64,000 nt of DNA, taken from the NCBI GenBank assembly GCA_020632665.1, contig JACKFC010000022.1, positions 1 through 64,000 of the forward strand, written 5' to 3'. Positions 18,501 to 26,382 of this stretch are shown here, piece after piece. The stretch's first letter is position 1, and each line of letters starts with the position of its first letter. The notes under the pieces were generated by a model. It worked only from the letters and a program-made list of their open reading frames with translations, did not search any database and had not been told where the DNA came from. The translations under genes and the position numbers were made by a program. The DNA comes from Deltaproteobacteria bacterium (lineage in GTDB: Bacteria > Myxococcota_A > UBA9042).

Positions 18501-21500
18501 CGACGGCGTCGTCGCCCGCAGCAAGGACGGCGTCTGGGTCGTCGGGCGACAAGACGTCGGTGGCGCGCTGCTGCCCCGGCTCGTGGCGACGACCGAACGC
18601 GGCGTGGCCGTGTCGGATCTGCTGCTGCAGGGCGGCGGCCAACGGTTCCACGGCCTGCTCGCCTCGCCTGGCGGTACCTTGACGCTGCTCGGCGAGGCGA
18701 GCACCGGCGGCGTCGCCAAGCCCTTGCGGCGGCAGATCGATGGATGGGGCGCGGCGAGCTGTGCGCTCTCGGGAGGATGCATCGGCAAGGCCGTCGCCGA
18801 TTGTGCCGACGCCGCGGCGTGTACCGCCGACCTCTGCTCGGCCGGCAAGTGCAGCTCACTGCCGATCTCGGCGGCGTGCGACGACGGCGACGCCTGCACC
18901 GCGGGCGACGGCTGTGTCGGCGGCAGCTGCAAGCCGGGCGGCTTGGCCGACTGCGACGACGACTTGCCCTGCACCAAGGACGCCTGCCACGTCGCGCTGG
19001 GCTGCCAACACGTCTTCTCCGGGGCGCAGACCGCGTGTGACGACGGCGATGCGTGCACCGAAGGCGACGGCTGCACCAGCAACGGGTGCGTCGGCAAGAA
19101 GAAGAACTGCGACGACGGCAATCCTTGCACGACCGACTCGTGTGCCTCGGCGTCCGGCTGCGTCCACGCCCACACCGACGCCGGTTGCGACGACGGCGAC
19201 ATCTGCACCGATGACCTCTGCAACGAGGCCAGCAAGGCCTGCGAACACCCGCACAACACCAGGCCGTGCGACGACGGTGTAGCTTGCTCGGCCGGTGCCG
19301 TCTGCGCCGATGGCAAATGTCAGGCCGGCGTGCCGGGCAAGAAGCTTTTCAATCGTGATTTCGAAAAGCTCGGGCTCGACGGCGGCTTGCCGCGTGCGCT
19401 GGAGAACGCACCCGACGGTGGCCTCTACGTCTTCGGCTACGCCTACCGCGCCAACGATACGCACTACCGCAGCCACGCCTATCGCCTGTCTCCGTCGGGG
19501 GCCACCGTGTGGCACGGCCAATATGGCGACGCGTACAAGACCAATACGGGGCGCGACTACTTCATCGGCGCCACGGTCGACGCCAAGGGTGCGGTCGGCT
19601 GTGGCGGCAGCGACCACGCGTCGGCCGGCGCGCGCGACGGGCTGATTGTCGCAGTCGACGGCTCCGACGGCAGCGAGCGCTGGCTCTACCGCTACGGCAC
19701 GGCGGACGACGAGCACCTGCTCGACATCGCCCGGGTCGACGCTGGCTACATCGCGGTCGGCACCGCCTTCGCCACCGGCGCCAACGGGCAGCAGGGCTGG
19801 ATCCTGCGCGTCGGCCCGCAAGGCTTCCAGCTCTCCAGCCAGCAATTCGGTGGCACCGGCTTCGAAGTTGCCCACGCCGTGGTCGGGGTCGGCACCGATG
19901 CGGTGGTGGCGACCGAGCAGCCCGGATACTCCGGTGCCAGCGACACGGTGGTGATGCGCGTCGACCCGTCCGGAAAGACCATCTGGCAGCGGCGCTATGC
20001 CGAGCTCGGCAAGGAACGGCCGCGCTCGATGGTCGGCACGGCCGACGGTGGCTTCGCCCTCGCTATCGACCACAGCACGGCATCCAGGCGCGGCGTCGCG
20101 ATCCTCAAGCTCGCCGCGGACGGTAGCCTGCGCTGGCGCTCGGCGCCCGATATCGCCTCATGGTCGGCACCGGATACCGACTTCGAGCCCGTCTGGGCCG
20201 TCGCCGAAGACAGCGCCGGTCGCATCGTCGCTGGCGGCTTCGAACAGGCGACCTTCACCGGGGCGGTGCGCCATCCGCGTGTCGCGACCTTCGATGGCGC
20301 GACGGGGCGTATCCTGCGCGCGACCGACCTCGACGGCGGCAAGAACAACGAGCCGTTGTCGCACGGCATCATCTACACGCTGGCCGCGACCTCGGACGGC
20401 GTTGCGCTCGGATTGGCTTACGGGACGAATTTCATGGTCCAGCGCATCGACGATTTCCACCACACCGACTGCTCCGCTGCCGGTGCTTGCGCCGATGCGC
20501 GTGACGGTGGCTGCGACGACGGCAAGGCATGCACCGCGGCCGCGTGCACTGCAGGAAAGTGCAGCTTTCCGCTGGAGCCGACGGGTGTGACCTGCGCCGG
20601 CGACGAGATCTGCGTGGCAGCCTGGGCGTGCAACAACAAGGGCGGCTGCGCGGCTGCAGCCAACCTGTTGGGCGGCAGCCTGGTAGACCTGGGCGCCGAC
20701 GACGAATACACCGCCGTGATTGCGAGCCGGCTCGGCGGCGACCTGCGCGCCGGACGCACGGTCGATAGCAAGACTGGTGGCGTTCGCCCCCTGCTCATCC
20801 GCCACGACGCAGCCGGCGACAGCGACGGCTTCGACATGCCCACCGACGAGGCGGCGCGCCTCGACGACATGGTCGAACTCCCCGATGGCCGAATCGTCAC
20901 GGTGGGTCGCTTCGAGGGTGTCGACGACAAGCGCGCCCGCATCCGCATCCATCAGCCCACCACGGTGCCGCTCGGTGCGCCGTTGTTGCTGAAGACCACC
21001 GATGCAGGGGCGGACGAATGGCACGTGTTGGCAAGCGTGGTGGAGTCGGCGTTCGACCACGTCGTCGCGTCCGGCAGCGCGTGCGCCGGAACGACCTGTG
21101 CGCCGTGGCTCGTGCGCGTGCGCGTCGACGGCAGCGCGACGGCGACCCACAACGTCCGATTGCCGGTCGCCGGTCGCCACCTCGGGCTGATCCGTCACGG
21201 CAGCGGCTTGGTGGCGGTCGGCGACAGCCCTGGCGGCGCGGTGGTCCGTGGCCTCGGCGAGACCGGCACCATCGGCTGGACGACGGTACTGCCCGGCGAC
21301 GTCGCGGCGCAGGCCAACGCCGTGGCGCGGACCAGCAGCGGTGAGCTCGTGGTGGTCGGCACACGCACCGCGTCTGGCGCCGCGCAGGGCTTTGTCGCCC
21401 AGCTGGGCCCGGGTGGCGCGCTCGGCTGGAGCAAGGCGGTCACGGTCGGCGGCACCCTCGACTTGCGTGGCGTCGCACTGCTCGCGGACGGCCGCATCGG

Positions 21501-21846
21501 CGTCGCGGGAAGCGCGGCGGGAGAGGGCTCCGACGGCCTCGTCGCGATGCTGACCGCGACCGGGATCGCGCTCTGGCATCGGAGCTACGACAAGGGCAAA
21601 GCCGATGCCTTGGTCGGCCTGATCGCGTACCCGGACGGTGGCCTCTTCGCGGTCGGACGCGTCGGGGACCTCGGCAAGGGCGACTTCCACCGCGTTCGAA
21701 CCGACGCCTGGGGCAACGACAGCTGTGCAGTTGCCGGCTATTGCGCGGGAACCTCGCCAGCCGATTGCGATGACGGTGACGCCTGCACCGCAGACAGCTG
21801 CTCCCCCGGAATCGGCTGCGTCCATACGCCCACCGCATGTCCGTGA
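15580..21846 (+). CDS. Giant Cys-repeat and propeller-repeat lipoprotein
   Basis: A 2088-residue lipoprotein with a signal peptide ending LLPAC (Cys 17) and an Asp/Ala/Ser linker. Residues about 62-700 are Cys-rich modules: five tandem copies of a unit of about 95 residues (C-N-G..[YF]-C-[DN].., N-x-C-[DQ]-P-x-[TD]-G, then CDDGDxCTxGDxC), followed by shorter CDDG..C repeats. A propeller-like region (about 705-1060) has recurring WVVGR/TTERG segments. More CDDG repeats follow (about 1065-1250). A second propeller-type region (about 1255-1630) has DGGLYVFGYAY, DAGYIAVGTAF and DGGFALAIDHS blades. A short Cys module, a third propeller (about 1690-2050) and a final Cys module close the protein. 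At least 14 CDDG motifs are present. ATG at 15580 has GGAGG six bases upstream. Predicted surface protein of unknown function; no catalytic domain is recognised. Confidence 0.85.
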   Translation: MHRSVLFCASLLLLPACSPESSPGSPPDSVADGAAVDVGAVGVDTGASADAPSSPDAGGITAHGCSVDSDCTTADACAGKLFCDTSGPVRLCRFVSGSAVVCDDSNDTVCLRNRCDPGTGSCAMRPTAKGTPCTDDDPCTVAAACDGGACVAGPASWCACQQDADCAAKPGWNLCSGAPYCDKASFPYHCEINETAAVACKPVDAPCMVNLCDPADGACKIAPASDGVPCDDGDPDTVGERCKGGLCVPGADLTSCQNNADCDAYEDGDVCNGTLYCDVASGSCKVNPATAIACPDANDTACIHNLCDPKTGACELTALKNGTACDDGDPCTAGDLCKVGACVAGATFTCPCATDAECVDKDDGNLCNGSFFCNAASKVCQYLPTSIVFCPSVDDTACSKNACQPKTGGCVATPAGETRERCEVYNGALLCHLEVKAPGEATQTNLPCDDGDACTAGDLCDGAVCKGGTDTCPCKVHADCLIEDDGDRCNGVPLCDKATGKCTEKQDYFAVVCPKNGDTACLANTCLPLDGSCSVVPVNDGKPCDDGKVCTVGESCAVGSCSGGNLNPCDDGKTCTQDSCDPLLGCQHPSICDDGNACTVDACDPKTGGCTFDAKITEGVGCDADSNGCTVQDTCSAGTCTAGTAVTCSIVVGACQVGACSSTSPSTFVCLAKAATDGTACDDGDACSLGDACKGGSCGKGAVAALGEVVDTAGAPHGWWSGAVRGNDARILLFGVQSDAAPGTPPKTRRWQLQRGWTLGPAEAATTVDAVGSSVHVAPAGALLRSDGRVVVVGTVHVGGLHRVRALGLEANLATPFATLDVANQGADMRAVASAITGGELLVAARRAASGPTEIALLRITDKPAAAVLHTLSSAASLEPYGVVGLGSGGVLVAGAATTATSSLPYLARVDAGVKAWSVTPDGIGAALVGVAPAGDGVLVAATAADVALAPKLCRFSLAGDAQWCEPLAGFAAIDGVVARSKDGVWVVGRQDVGGALLPRLVATTERGVAVSDLLLQGGGQRFHGLLASPGGTLTLLGEASTGGVAKPLRRQIDGWGAASCALSGGCIGKAVADCADAAACTADLCSAGKCSSLPISAACDDGDACTAGDGCVGGSCKPGGLADCDDDLPCTKDACHVALGCQHVFSGAQTACDDGDACTEGDGCTSNGCVGKKKNCDDGNPCTTDSCASASGCVHAHTDAGCDDGDICTDDLCNEASKACEHPHNTRPCDDGVACSAGAVCADGKCQAGVPGKKLFNRDFEKLGLDGGLPRALENAPDGGLYVFGYAYRANDTHYRSHAYRLSPSGATVWHGQYGDAYKTNTGRDYFIGATVDAKGAVGCGGSDHASAGARDGLIVAVDGSDGSERWLYRYGTADDEHLLDIARVDAGYIAVGTAFATGANGQQGWILRVGPQGFQLSSQQFGGTGFEVAHAVVGVGTDAVVATEQPGYSGASDTVVMRVDPSGKTIWQRRYAELGKERPRSMVGTADGGFALAIDHSTASRRGVAILKLAADGSLRWRSAPDIASWSAPDTDFEPVWAVAEDSAGRIVAGGFEQATFTGAVRHPRVATFDGATGRILRATDLDGGKNNEPLSHGIIYTLAATSDGVALGLAYGTNFMVQRIDDFHHTDCSAAGACADARDGGCDDGKACTAAACTAGKCSFPLEPTGVTCAGDEICVAAWACNNKGGCAAAANLLGGSLVDLGADDEYTAVIASRLGGDLRAGRTVDSKTGGVRPLLIRHDAAGDSDGFDMPTDEAARLDDMVELPDGRIVTVGRFEGVDDKRARIRIHQPTTVPLGAPLLLKTTDAGADEWHVLASVVESAFDHVVASGSACAGTTCAPWLVRVRVDGSATATHNVRLPVAGRHLGLIRHGSGLVAVGDSPGGAVVRGLGETGTIGWTTVLPGDVAAQANAVARTSSGELVVVGTRTASGAAQGFVAQLGPGGALGWSKAVTVGGTLDLRGVALLADGRIGVAGSAAGEGSDGLVAMLTATGIALWHRSYDKGKADALVGLIAYPDGGLFAVGRVGDLGKGDFHRVRTDAWGNDSCAVAGYCAGTSPADCDDGDACTADSCSPGIGCVHTPTACP
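15763..17300. repeat. Five tandem ~95-residue Cys-rich units inside the lipoprotein gene
   Basis: The coding repeat begins at about 15763 and repeats roughly every 285 bases. Each unit has around 14 cysteines in a conserved order and ends in a CDDG[DK]-type motif (CTDDD in the first copy). Unit four carries a small insertion (about residues 420-445). Boundaries are approximate. Confidence 0.75.
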
Positions 21847-21881
21847 CCTGGACCGAGAGAAGACGCAACCCGATGCGAATG

Positions 21882-21910
21882 TTGACCCACAACCGGCGTG
21901 CCGATACCGT
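21882..21910 (+). promoter_or_regulatory. Candidate promoter upstream of small lipoprotein gene
   Basis: TTGACC at 21882-21887 (5/6 match), a 17-base spacer, then TACCGT at 21905-21910. It lies in the 125-base gap after the giant lipoprotein and 61 bases before the next ATG, so this gene may be transcribed separately. Confidence 0.45.
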
Positions 21911-21971
21911 CCTTGCGCGGCCCGTGCCGTCACGGCGGAGCCGCACGCCGAATCCAACGAGACGAGGATCC

Positions 21972-22787
21972 ATGACTTTTGCTGCCCCAATCCGCACGTT
22001 CCGCCCGCTCGCTGCCGCGCTCACGCTGCTCCTGCTCGGCCTAGCGTGTAGCGGACAGCACCTCAAGGACCCCGACGGCGACGGCGATCGCAACAGCGCG
22101 CGTCCCTTCTCCAAGCTTGGCCCGACCGAAGACCGCCTCAGCCCGCGGATCGGCGACAAAGAAGATTGGCGCTTCGTGCAGCCCGACAAAGCGGGCGATA
22201 TGGAGATGCGGATCTCGGTCGGCAAGTGGAAGGAGTCGACCCTGGTCGGCTTCGTCACGATCTACACCGAGGTCGGCGATCGCATCGCCGAGAAGCCCCT
22301 GCCAGAGGGCAGCGGCACGCTGAAGTTCAAGTTCTCGGTCGAGCCGACGATGCGCTACCTCGTCCGCTTCCGCGCCACCAAGGGCGAGGGGGAGTACGCG
22401 GTCGAGGTCGATTGGGGCGAGAACCCCTGCGACTCGTGCAAGGACGACGAGGAGTGCGTCGAAGACAAATGCGTCGAGAAGCCCAAGGCATCGACGCCGA
22501 CGCCGACGCCGCGCCCGCGTCCGACGCATACGCGGCCCAAGCCAGAGCCGAAGTCGTCGGGCATCACCTGCACCATCATCGACGCCCGCGTCGCTGGTGG
22601 GGGCTCGGTTCTGATCCTCAGCGCCGGCGACAACAAGGGCGTCAAGTCCGGGATGAAGGGCTCGATCAAGGGCCTGAAGGGCGGCAGCTTCAAGGTCATC
22701 GCCGTCTACCCGAGCCGCAGCAAAGCGACCTGCTCGCTGCCGCCGGCGAAGATTTACGGCCACCCCAACGCGGTCATCCACGATTGA
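21972..22787 (+). CDS. Lipoprotein with hydrophilic linker and C-terminal beta domain
   Basis: A 271-residue protein. The signal peptide ends LLLGLAC (Cys 26; the -3 residue is Gly, slightly off the lipobox consensus). Residues about 35-150 form a beta-rich domain (EDWRFVQPDKAGDMEMRIS and later strands), similar in layout to pre-peptidase or jelly-roll C-terminal domains. A short C-D-S-C..C..C cluster and a Pro/Thr linker follow. The last 80 residues (SGITCTIIDARV, then GDNKGVKSGMKGSIKG) form a compact domain. ATG at 21972 has GAGG just upstream. Function unknown; envelope location. Confidence 0.75.
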   Translation: MTFAAPIRTFRPLAAALTLLLLGLACSGQHLKDPDGDGDRNSARPFSKLGPTEDRLSPRIGDKEDWRFVQPDKAGDMEMRISVGKWKESTLVGFVTIYTEVGDRIAEKPLPEGSGTLKFKFSVEPTMRYLVRFRATKGEGEYAVEVDWGENPCDSCKDDEECVEDKCVEKPKASTPTPTPRPRPTHTRPKPEPKSSGITCTIIDARVAGGGSVLILSAGDNKGVKSGMKGSIKGLKGGSFKVIAVYPSRSKATCSLPPAKIYGHPNAVIHD

Positions 22788-22791
22788 TCCG

Positions 22792-24501
22792 ATGATGCCT
22801 CGCGTGCCGCTGCGGGCGGTCGCTGCCTTCTCGCTGCTCCTGCTGCTCGGATGCGGCCGCAAGGAAGCGCCCGCCCCGACCCCTGCGGCGCCACCGAGCC
22901 CGCCGCCCTCCAACGTGGCCGAAGACACTGCTGCTGCTCCGGTCGCCTTGCCCGCCGAAGCGACGGGTCTGCTCGCCCTGCCGCACGTCACGCTCGCGGC
23001 GCTCTCGGATTGGTCCTCCGTCCTCAAGCCCTGCGGCTGCACCGAAGAGCTGCAGCGCGGCGGGATCGAGCGGATCGCGCATTGGATCGCGGTCGAGCGA
23101 CGCCGCGACCCGGCCTTGATGCTCCTCCACGCCGGCAACCTGCTGGTCGAGGACGAGGCGCCACCGGCGAATCAGGTCGCGCAACGGGCGCTCCGCCAGC
23201 AGACCTTCGTCCAGCTCCTCGCCGGGCTGCCGGTCGCCGGCGTCGCGCTCTCCAGCGTCGACCTCGAGCGGGGCGGCGAAAAAGCCCGCGAGCTCCTCGC
23301 CGCGGCCAAGCTGCCGCTGCTCGCCGATGGCTGGGAGCACGGCGTGGCTGGTGTGCTGCCACGGCGCGTCGTGACGCTGCCCGGTGGCGTGCGCCTTGGC
23401 GTCTTCGCCCTCGACCCGGCCGCGGGTGAGCTCGATCGGCAACAGGAGCTCGCTGTCGCGCACGAGAAGGCCCTGCGCGCGGAGGGGGCGACCGTCGTCG
23501 CCGCGCTCTCCAACCTCGGACTGCGCAACAGCCGGCGCCTCGCCCGACGCGTGCCGGCGCTCGATGCCGTCGTGGTCGGCGCGGTGCCCGAGCGGCTCGA
23601 ACCGATCGAGGAGCCCGATCGCGAAGAGGGTGGCTGGTTGCTCGCCGCGCCTCGGCACGGCGCCTACCTCGCAGTGCTGACGCTGGCCGACGTCCGTGGC
23701 AAGGCGACGCCGCCGCCGGTAGATCCGGAGCAGCAGCCGGCCTGGATCGACGCGACGCCCTGGCTGCCGGGCGCGGCCGACGCCCTGCAAGCACGCCTGG
23801 ACGAAGTGGACGCCGACCTCGCTCGCGTCGCCAAGGGGCCGCAGACGGCAGCGACCTCGTTGACCCTGCCGTTCTGGCGTCGCCAGCGCGCCGACCTGGC
23901 GCAACGCCTCACGCGCACCCGCGAGCGGGCGAAACAGCCCCTGCCCGTGGGCCGGCTCGGCGCCTACCGCTCGGTCGGCCTTGCCTGGACGTCTCCGGTC
24001 GAGCCGACCGTCGCGGCCGCGGTCGCGCGCTACGACGCCGCCGCAGCCAAGATCAGCGAGGCGACCGCCTCCGCTCCGGTGCCCGCGAAAGAAGGCGTGG
24101 CCAGCTACGTCGGCCAGCAGACCTGCCTCGGCTGCCACAAGAGCGCGGCCGACTTCGCCCGCGACGACCTGCACGCCCACGCTTGGGAGACCCTGGAGAA
24201 GGCCGGCAAAACGCGCGATCTCGATTGCGTCGGCTGCCACTCGACGGGTTGGCAGCGGCCCGGCGGCGCCGGCTTCGCGAATATCGAGCGCTTCGCCGAC
24301 GTGCAATGCGAGGCTTGCCACGGCCCGGGATCGGCGCACGTCGCAGCCGCCGAAAAGAATGGCGGCGCCGGCCTCGACCATCCGCGGCCCGACGGCAGCG
24401 TCTGCTCTGGATGCCACACACCGGAGCACGCACCGCGCTTCGACTTCGACATCTACAGCCCTCGACTGCGCCGCCCGGGCCACGGCCTGCCCGCGCAATG
24501 A
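22792..24501 (+). CDS. UshA-like metallophosphatase-fold / cytochrome c554-type multiheme lipoprotein
   Basis: A 569-residue lipoprotein (lipobox LLLGC, Cys 21). Residues about 60-310 resemble the UshA/5'-nucleotidase metallophosphatase fold: VTLAALSDWSSVLKPCGC and GGIERIAHW, then LMLLHAGN. The usual metal ligands DxH and GNH are not evident, so phosphatase activity is doubtful. After a helical linker, residues about 440-569 hold four CXXCH haem motifs (CLGCH, CVGCH, CEACH, CSGCH) in a cytochrome c554-like domain, including ADVQCEACHGPGSAH. In Geobacter-type bacteria, UshA-like proteins with a CGC or CG-selenocysteine motif are known; here both Cys are encoded by TGC. The gene starts 4 bases after the previous stop. 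Role inferred: periplasmic electron transfer. Confidence 0.75.
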   Translation: MMPRVPLRAVAAFSLLLLLGCGRKEAPAPTPAAPPSPPPSNVAEDTAAAPVALPAEATGLLALPHVTLAALSDWSSVLKPCGCTEELQRGGIERIAHWIAVERRRDPALMLLHAGNLLVEDEAPPANQVAQRALRQQTFVQLLAGLPVAGVALSSVDLERGGEKARELLAAAKLPLLADGWEHGVAGVLPRRVVTLPGGVRLGVFALDPAAGELDRQQELAVAHEKALRAEGATVVAALSNLGLRNSRRLARRVPALDAVVVGAVPERLEPIEEPDREEGGWLLAAPRHGAYLAVLTLADVRGKATPPPVDPEQQPAWIDATPWLPGAADALQARLDEVDADLARVAKGPQTAATSLTLPFWRRQRADLAQRLTRTRERAKQPLPVGRLGAYRSVGLAWTSPVEPTVAAAVARYDAAAAKISEATASAPVPAKEGVASYVGQQTCLGCHKSAADFARDDLHAHAWETLEKAGKTRDLDCVGCHSTGWQRPGGAGFANIERFADVQCEACHGPGSAHVAAAEKNGGAGLDHPRPDGSVCSGCHTPEHAPRFDFDIYSPRLRRPGHGLPAQ

Positions 24502-24542
24502 GATCGTGCGTCGCCCTCGCGCCTCGTACCAATGGAGCTCCC

Positions 24543-25430
24543 ATGCCAACCAAGAAGAAAAGCGCCGACGGCGAAACCCAGGCGGTGCCCGCGGCGAAAA
24601 AGGCGCCGCGCAGCAAGAAGTCCGCCGCCGCGAAGCCGGCGGTCAGCGAATCGAAGGCCGCTGCCGGCAAGAAGGCGCCGCGGAGTCGCAAGGCGCCGGC
24701 CAAGGCGGAGCCTGCGCCCGTCGCGATGCCGATCGAAGTGCCGGTCGAGATTCCGGCCGAAACGCCCGTCGAAGCGGCTGCCGCTGTGACCGCTTCCGCG
24801 GCGCCGTCCGAGCCCCCTGCGGCCACGCCGGAGAGCCTCGACGGCGCGCTCGCTCGGGTCGCCGAGCTCGAGGCGCGGCTGGAGCGCGGCCTGCGCTTCG
24901 TCCACGTCGTCATCGACCGCAACCAGCGCGCGATCGAGGCCCACGCGGCCCTGCTGCATGGCCTCGGCGACGCGTCGGTGCGTCGCGCCGGCGTCCTCGC
25001 GGAAGAGGTCGCCGCTGCCCGCGACGCCTATTTGCGCAGCGCGCCGCCGCCGGCGTTTCGGGTTCGAGTCGCGCCGGACGTCGACAAATATGCCGTTCCC
25101 GCCGCCGAGGTCGACTGCGCCGCACGCCTGCACCTGTGCAAAGCCGCCTGCTGCCGCAAGCCGTTCGCGCTCGGCACACAGGACCTCGAGGAGGGCGTGT
25201 TGAAGTGGGATTGGGCCGATCCCTACGTCAACCGGCGCGACGCCGAGGGCGATTGCGTCCACCACGGCCGCGACGACGGCTGCACCGTCTACGCCCAGCG
25301 ACCGCTGCGTTGCCGGCGCTACGATTGCCGCGATGACGCGAGCGTGTGGATCGACTTCGACCGCGCCATCCCGCACCCGGATCTCGCCGCATTGCCGACC
25401 CCGACGATGCCGAGCGCCAGCGGGGCCTAG
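24543..25430 (+). CDS. YkgJ-type Cys-cluster protein with basic Lys/Ala-rich N-terminus
   Basis: A 295-residue protein. Residues 1-105 are Lys, Ala and Pro rich (KKAPRSKK, KKAPRSRK), resembling histone H1-like tails. Residues about 108-165 form a helical segment. The C-terminal half is a CxxCxxxxCC-type (UPF0153/YkgJ) domain with VDC, HLCKAACC, GDC, DGC and RCRRYDCR, predicted to bind zinc or an iron-sulfur cluster. ATG at 24543 has GGAG five bases upstream. The stop lies 4 bases from the stop of the convergent murein endopeptidase gene. Function unknown. Confidence 0.8.
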   Translation: MPTKKKSADGETQAVPAAKKAPRSKKSAAAKPAVSESKAAAGKKAPRSRKAPAKAEPAPVAMPIEVPVEIPAETPVEAAAAVTASAAPSEPPAATPESLDGALARVAELEARLERGLRFVHVVIDRNQRAIEAHAALLHGLGDASVRRAGVLAEEVAAARDAYLRSAPPPAFRVRVAPDVDKYAVPAAEVDCAARLHLCKAACCRKPFALGTQDLEEGVLKWDWADPYVNRRDAEGDCVHHGRDDGCTVYAQRPLRCRRYDCRDDASVWIDFDRAIPHPDLAALPTPTMPSASGA

Positions 25431-25434
25431 GCGC

Positions 25435-26352
25435 TCAATCTTCGCAATCCTCGTCCTCTGCCGGGCAACGGAAGCGGACGTGGAAGTGGTCGGCGTGGCC
25501 GGAGGCGTGGCGGATGATGCCACGCCGCGCGCCGCGCCCGTGGGGATATTGGAAAATTCGACCCAGCGTCGCGTCGTCGACGCCCTCGCGCTCGAGGTAG
25601 CGGTGCAGGGCCGCCTGCAGCCGATAGTCCATGAAGATGTACTGCACCTGACCGGTGTGCAGCATGGCGCCCAGAAGGGTCCAGGTCCGCTCGATGTCCA
25701 GGTCCGCCGCGCTCATCTGGACGAAGCGCGAGAGTGCGCCGTCTTCGTGCAGGTAGCCGACGTCGATATCGCGGCCGCTCTGATGGCTCTTGTGCCCCTT
25801 GAGCTTGCCACCGCCTTCGCGGGAGAGCGCTCCGACCACGACCGGGGGGGCACTCGGGTGCAGGCGGTGCAGCTCGCCGGCGGCCCACTGCAGGATCGCG
25901 ACGATCTTCCGCGCTCCGAAGCGGGCGTGGTGGCTGCAGCGGTAGCCCGGTCCCGAGCGCGGCAGCTCGCAGCCGTCGTCGAGGCTGCCGTCGGTGGCCC
26001 GCCCCACCGAGTGGCCGTCGACGTCGCCGTTGGCACAGCGTGCCTGCAGGCCGTCGTCGCTGCTGCGTGCGGCTCGTTTGGGCTCGGACCTTTCCTGGGG
26101 GCGGCTGCGCGGCGGCGGGCGCGGAATGCGTCGACGATCCCGGACCGCGGGCTCGACCGCGTCGTCTTCGACCTCGCCGTCGTCGACGAAGACCATCTTC
26201 GAGACCGTCTTCCGCCGCTGCTGCGGCGGGCCGCCACATGCCGCCAGCGTCGCGGTGCAGAGCAGGGCGAGTGCGATGCTGGGCCAAAGGCACGCCCGCC
26301 TCGGCGCGAAGCCGGATAGCGGGGGGCTGCGGTGGTCGGGCGACGCGCGCAT
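25435..26352 (-). CDS. MepA-type (M74) penicillin-insensitive murein endopeptidase, lipoprotein
   Basis: About 305 residues with a signal peptide ending TLAAC (Cys 39). The M74 (MepA) signatures are present: HKSHQSGRDIDVGY with the zinc-ligand His and Asp, and HASGHADHFHVRFRCP with the C-terminal His ligands. E. coli MepA cleaves D-Ala-meso-Dap cross-links in peptidoglycan. An Arg- and Pro-rich linker (about residues 45-95) joins the lipid anchor to the catalytic domain. The Met at 26352 is the only good start; no strong ribosome-binding site is seen. It is followed closely by the PTS cluster on the same strand, with a gap of 30 bases. Confidence 0.85.
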   Translation of the reverse strand: MRASPDHRSPPLSGFAPRRACLWPSIALALLCTATLAACGGPPQQRRKTVSKMVFVDDGEVEDDAVEPAVRDRRRIPRPPPRSRPQERSEPKRAARSSDDGLQARCANGDVDGHSVGRATDGSLDDGCELPRSGPGYRCSHHARFGARKIVAILQWAAGELHRLHPSAPPVVVGALSREGGGKLKGHKSHQSGRDIDVGYLHEDGALSRFVQMSAADLDIERTWTLLGAMLHTGQVQYIFMDYRLQAALHRYLEREGVDDATLGRIFQYPHGRGARRGIIRHASGHADHFHVRFRCPAEDEDCED

Positions 26353-26382
26353 CCTGTGAGGATGCCGCTGCCCGGGCGCGCA

